A stretch of DNA of 64,000 nt. It comes from Paenibacillus foliorum (GTDB lineage Bacteria > Bacillota > Bacilli > Paenibacillales > NBRC-103111). Of the stretch, positions 61,969 to 64,000 are shown in pieces. Position 1 is the first letter of the stretch. Each line of letters starts with the position of its first letter. The notes beneath the pieces were generated by a model, which had not been told where the DNA came from, did no database searches, and was given only the letters and a program-made list of their open reading frames with translations. Made by a program: the position numbers and the translations under genes. The stretch spans positions 38,939-102,938 of the forward strand of contig NZ_WHOD01000050.1 in assembly GCF_013141765.1 (NCBI RefSeq), given 5' to 3'.

Positions 61969-64000
61969 TTGAAAACACTAATTATTGCTGAAAAGCCTGA
62001 CATGGGGCGTAATATTGCGGCGGCTATCGATCCAAAGGCCAAAAATTTCCGGACCTATATAGAAGGGGAGCAATATATTATTACATGGGCAATTGGGCAT
62101 TTGATCGGCTTGGCGGAGCCGGATGCTTATGCTGAAAAGTATAAAAAATGGAATTTTCAAGATTTGCCGATCATTCCAGATCACTTCAAGCTGGTGCCCA
62201 ATGCCAAAACAAAGGATCAGTTAAAAGTCATTGCCGATTTGGCAAAGCGCAGCGAAAGATTGGTTAATGCTTGCGATGCGGGGCGTGAGGGGCAGCATAT
62301 TTTTTCACTTATTCAGAGACATTTGAAATTGGTTCAACCGGTAAAACGGCTCTGGATTTCCGATTTAACCCCTGAAACAATCCGCAAGGGCTTCTCCGAG
62401 CTTCGCGAAGGCGCAGAGTACGAGAATTTAACTAAAGCGGCCCGTGCCCGAAGCGAAGCGGATTGGTTGATCGGAATGAATGGCTCAAGGGCTTTTACTA
62501 CCAAGCATCAGGTGCTGCTGTCAGTAGGTCGCGTGCAAACACCGGTGCTGGCCATTTTGTATGACCGCCAGAAGGAAGTTGAAGCATTTAGCTCGAATAA
62601 ATTTTATGATGTAGAAGCGATGTTTACGCAAGATGAAACCGAATATAAAGGGATGTGGCAGGGGGATAGATTGACTGACCCCGAGAAGGCCCAGGCGCTT
62701 GTGGAGAAATGTAAGAAAAAACCGGGCGCGATTACCAGCTATGAAGTAAAGGATACGAAGGAATACCCTTTTAAGCTGTATGATTTGACGCTTTTGCAGC
62801 GGGAAGCGAATGCGAAATTCGGCTTTTCAGCAAAAAAGACATTGGATGTTGCTCAGGCATTGTATGAGAAGCATAAAGTTATTAGTTACCCGCGTACAAA
62901 TTCAAATTATGTGAATGAACAAAACATTCCGGAGATGCATCGAGCATTGGATCAGCTTCGCGGGACTTCTTATGATGAGCTGGTTGCAGGTGCTGAGAAG
63001 CGTTTTGTCCATAAAAATAATAAAGCGGTTTGTAACCCGGCTAAGGTTGAGGATCACCATGCTATCCTGCCTACACATAAAAAGGCTAACGGGCTATCGG
63101 CTGATGAGCAGCATATTTATGACTTGGTTGTGAGAAGGTTTTTGTCTCACTTTTATCCACCGGCGGAATATAAGGTGCATACCGTACTAACAACTGTTGA
63201 GCAGGAAGCATTCAAAAGTACGATCAAACAGCTGCTCTCCATCGGTTGGAAGGTTATATATGCCGATCAGAAGAAGGATAAGCCAAAAGCTAAGAGCAAG
63301 GCAGACAAGAATGAAGATGAGGATCAAGCTGCGGAAGAGGAAATAAGTACGCCGTTTAGCTTAAATGAAGATAAAGGAGTTCATTGCTCTAAAATAGCTG
63401 CCAAGGAGAAGGAGACACAGCCCCCTAAATCCTATACAGAAGGTACGCTGCTCAAAGCAATGGAGGGCGCAGGGAAGCAGGTTGAAGATGAGGAGCTTCG
63501 TGATGCGATGAAGGATTCCGGCCTGGGTACCCCTGCTACGCGAGCTTCGGTTATAGAGCGTCTCAAGGGTGTAGGTTACATCGTGATGCAGGGCAAGCGA
63601 ATCGTCATTACGCAGAAGGGACGCATGGCGGTGGAGTTGATCCGCAAGGCAGGCGTCGATCTGTTGACCTCGCCGGAAATGACCGGCCATTGGGAGCGCA
63701 GGCTGAATGAAATTGCGCGTGGGTTGGCTTCGGATGACACGTTTATGGCTAACGTGAAGAAGTTCACGAACCTGATCATCGAGAAGGTTCGGGTTCAGTC
63801 GAGGGCGGCGAAGCAAGCCTTCGAAAGCGAGGCGCAGCCAGCACCGGCTGCGGCTAAGCGTGCGCCGCGGAAGCGCAGCGATGCGTCGGCGGAGGCCGCC
63901 GCAGGCGAGGGCGACGCAGCCGCGCCTGCGAAGCGCACTCGCGCCAAGCGCAGCAGCGACGCCGCGGAGGCTCCGGCCGCAGGCACGCGCCCGCAGCGTG
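61969..64000 (+). CDS. Second DNA topoisomerase III, C-terminus outside window
   Basis: A type IA topoisomerase, 677 residues visible and still open at the right edge. The Toprim domain starts LIIAEKPDMGRNIAAAI and has DAGREGQ (DAGREGE in the first TopB). The active-site Tyr307 lies in SYPRTNSNY. HHAILPTHK and GLGTPATRASVIERL are family blocks. Unlike the first TopB it shows no zinc cluster but has a Lys/Arg/Ala-rich tail from about residue 605, in very GC-rich DNA. The start is TTG after AGGAG (61953-61957). Confidence 0.9.
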   Translation, partial: MKTLIIAEKPDMGRNIAAAIDPKAKNFRTYIEGEQYIITWAIGHLIGLAEPDAYAEKYKKWNFQDLPIIPDHFKLVPNAKTKDQLKVIADLAKRSERLVNACDAGREGQHIFSLIQRHLKLVQPVKRLWISDLTPETIRKGFSELREGAEYENLTKAARARSEADWLIGMNGSRAFTTKHQVLLSVGRVQTPVLAILYDRQKEVEAFSSNKFYDVEAMFTQDETEYKGMWQGDRLTDPEKAQALVEKCKKKPGAITSYEVKDTKEYPFKLYDLTLLQREANAKFGFSAKKTLDVAQALYEKHKVISYPRTNSNYVNEQNIPEMHRALDQLRGTSYDELVAGAEKRFVHKNNKAVCNPAKVEDHHAILPTHKKANGLSADEQHIYDLVVRRFLSHFYPPAEYKVHTVLTTVEQEAFKSTIKQLLSIGWKVIYADQKKDKPKAKSKADKNEDEDQAAEEEISTPFSLNEDKGVHCSKIAAKEKETQPPKSYTEGTLLKAMEGAGKQVEDEELRDAMKDSGLGTPATRASVIERLKGVGYIVMQGKRIVITQKGRMAVELIRKAGVDLLTSPEMTGHWERRLNEIARGLASDDTFMANVKKFTNLIIEKVRVQSRAAKQAFESEAQPAPAAAKRAPRKRSDASAEAAAGEGDAAAPAKRTRAKRSSDAAEAPAAGTRPQR

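Noticed and set aside
63361..63816. 151-codon minus-strand frame
   Set aside because: Antisense to the second topoisomerase, whose conserved GLGTPATRA block lies on the plus strand.

Overview
The window looks like chromosomal DNA of an endospore-forming, low-to-mid GC Bacillota, most probably Paenibacillus or a close Paenibacillaceae relative. The evidence is YesN/YesM-type two-component pairs beside LplB/LplC-type sugar permeases, an SLH surface protein, a GerA-type germination operon, a bacillithiol-linked YtxJ, a very large kinase/AAA/histidine-kinase fusion, strong GGAGG ribosome sites and frequent TTG/GTG starts. I see no phage, insertion sequence, CRISPR array, rRNA or tRNA; the content is ordinary chromosomal and accessory metabolism and signalling.

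Layout. 1-8612: the tail of an AraC-type response regulator, then an ABC export cluster (ATPase, HlyD-like lipoprotein adaptor, large FtsX-type permease, second ATPase with an AbrB-like tail, large exported protein). 8754-10547: phosphodiesterase, YtxJ, esterase. 10671-15779 (minus): a 1702-residue kinase-like/AAA/GAF/histidine-kinase fusion, divergent from an SLH-VWA surface protein (16044-18185). 18348-24898: TIGR01777 epimerase, small hypothetical protein, topoisomerase III, and an AraC regulator divergent from an oxidoreductase pair. 25042-28197 (minus): a degenerate-GGDEF membrane protein and a BcsB-like protein without a synthase. 28436-36622: response regulator, sensor kinase, two sugar permeases, binding lipoprotein and a PhyH-type dioxygenase. 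37026-39399: methyltransferase, nitrilase-like amidohydrolase, GNAT. 39483-45813: Cu/Zn superoxide dismutase, an uncharacterised protein, DinB-like protein, the RavA/ViaA pair (minus) and a thiol peroxidase of the glutathione peroxidase family. 46078-49739: PAS-GGDEF-EAL protein, LarE, 2-hydroxyacid dehydrogenase. 49898-53959: germination receptor operon A-C-small 2TM-B. 54041-56197 (minus): HelD. 56402-59936: a small coiled-coil protein, then response regulator, histidine kinase and propeller-like lipoprotein. 60198-61630: repeat lipoprotein and an atypical SDR. 61969 to the right edge: a second topoisomerase III with a basic Ala-rich tail.

How the genes work together. Three themes recur. 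One is envelope sensing and export: the ABC cluster, the SLH-VWA protein, and the kinase operon with its lipoprotein. A second is cyclic-di-GMP, read by proteins whose own cyclase motifs are broken (27322-28197 keeps an inhibitory-site motif; 46078-47757 keeps a complete EAL). The third is carbon uptake, where a two-component pair carries a strong catabolite-response-like site and is followed by a transporter and a dioxygenase.

The best candidates for something under-described are: the GGDEF/BcsB pair without a synthase; the giant fusion whose kinase catalytic residues are missing; the transporter linked to a PhyH dioxygenase; the kinase operon with the propeller lipoprotein; and the lipoprotein whose 42-bp repeats are interrupted by an in-frame stop. 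All functional statements are read from motifs and family knowledge; no database search was run.
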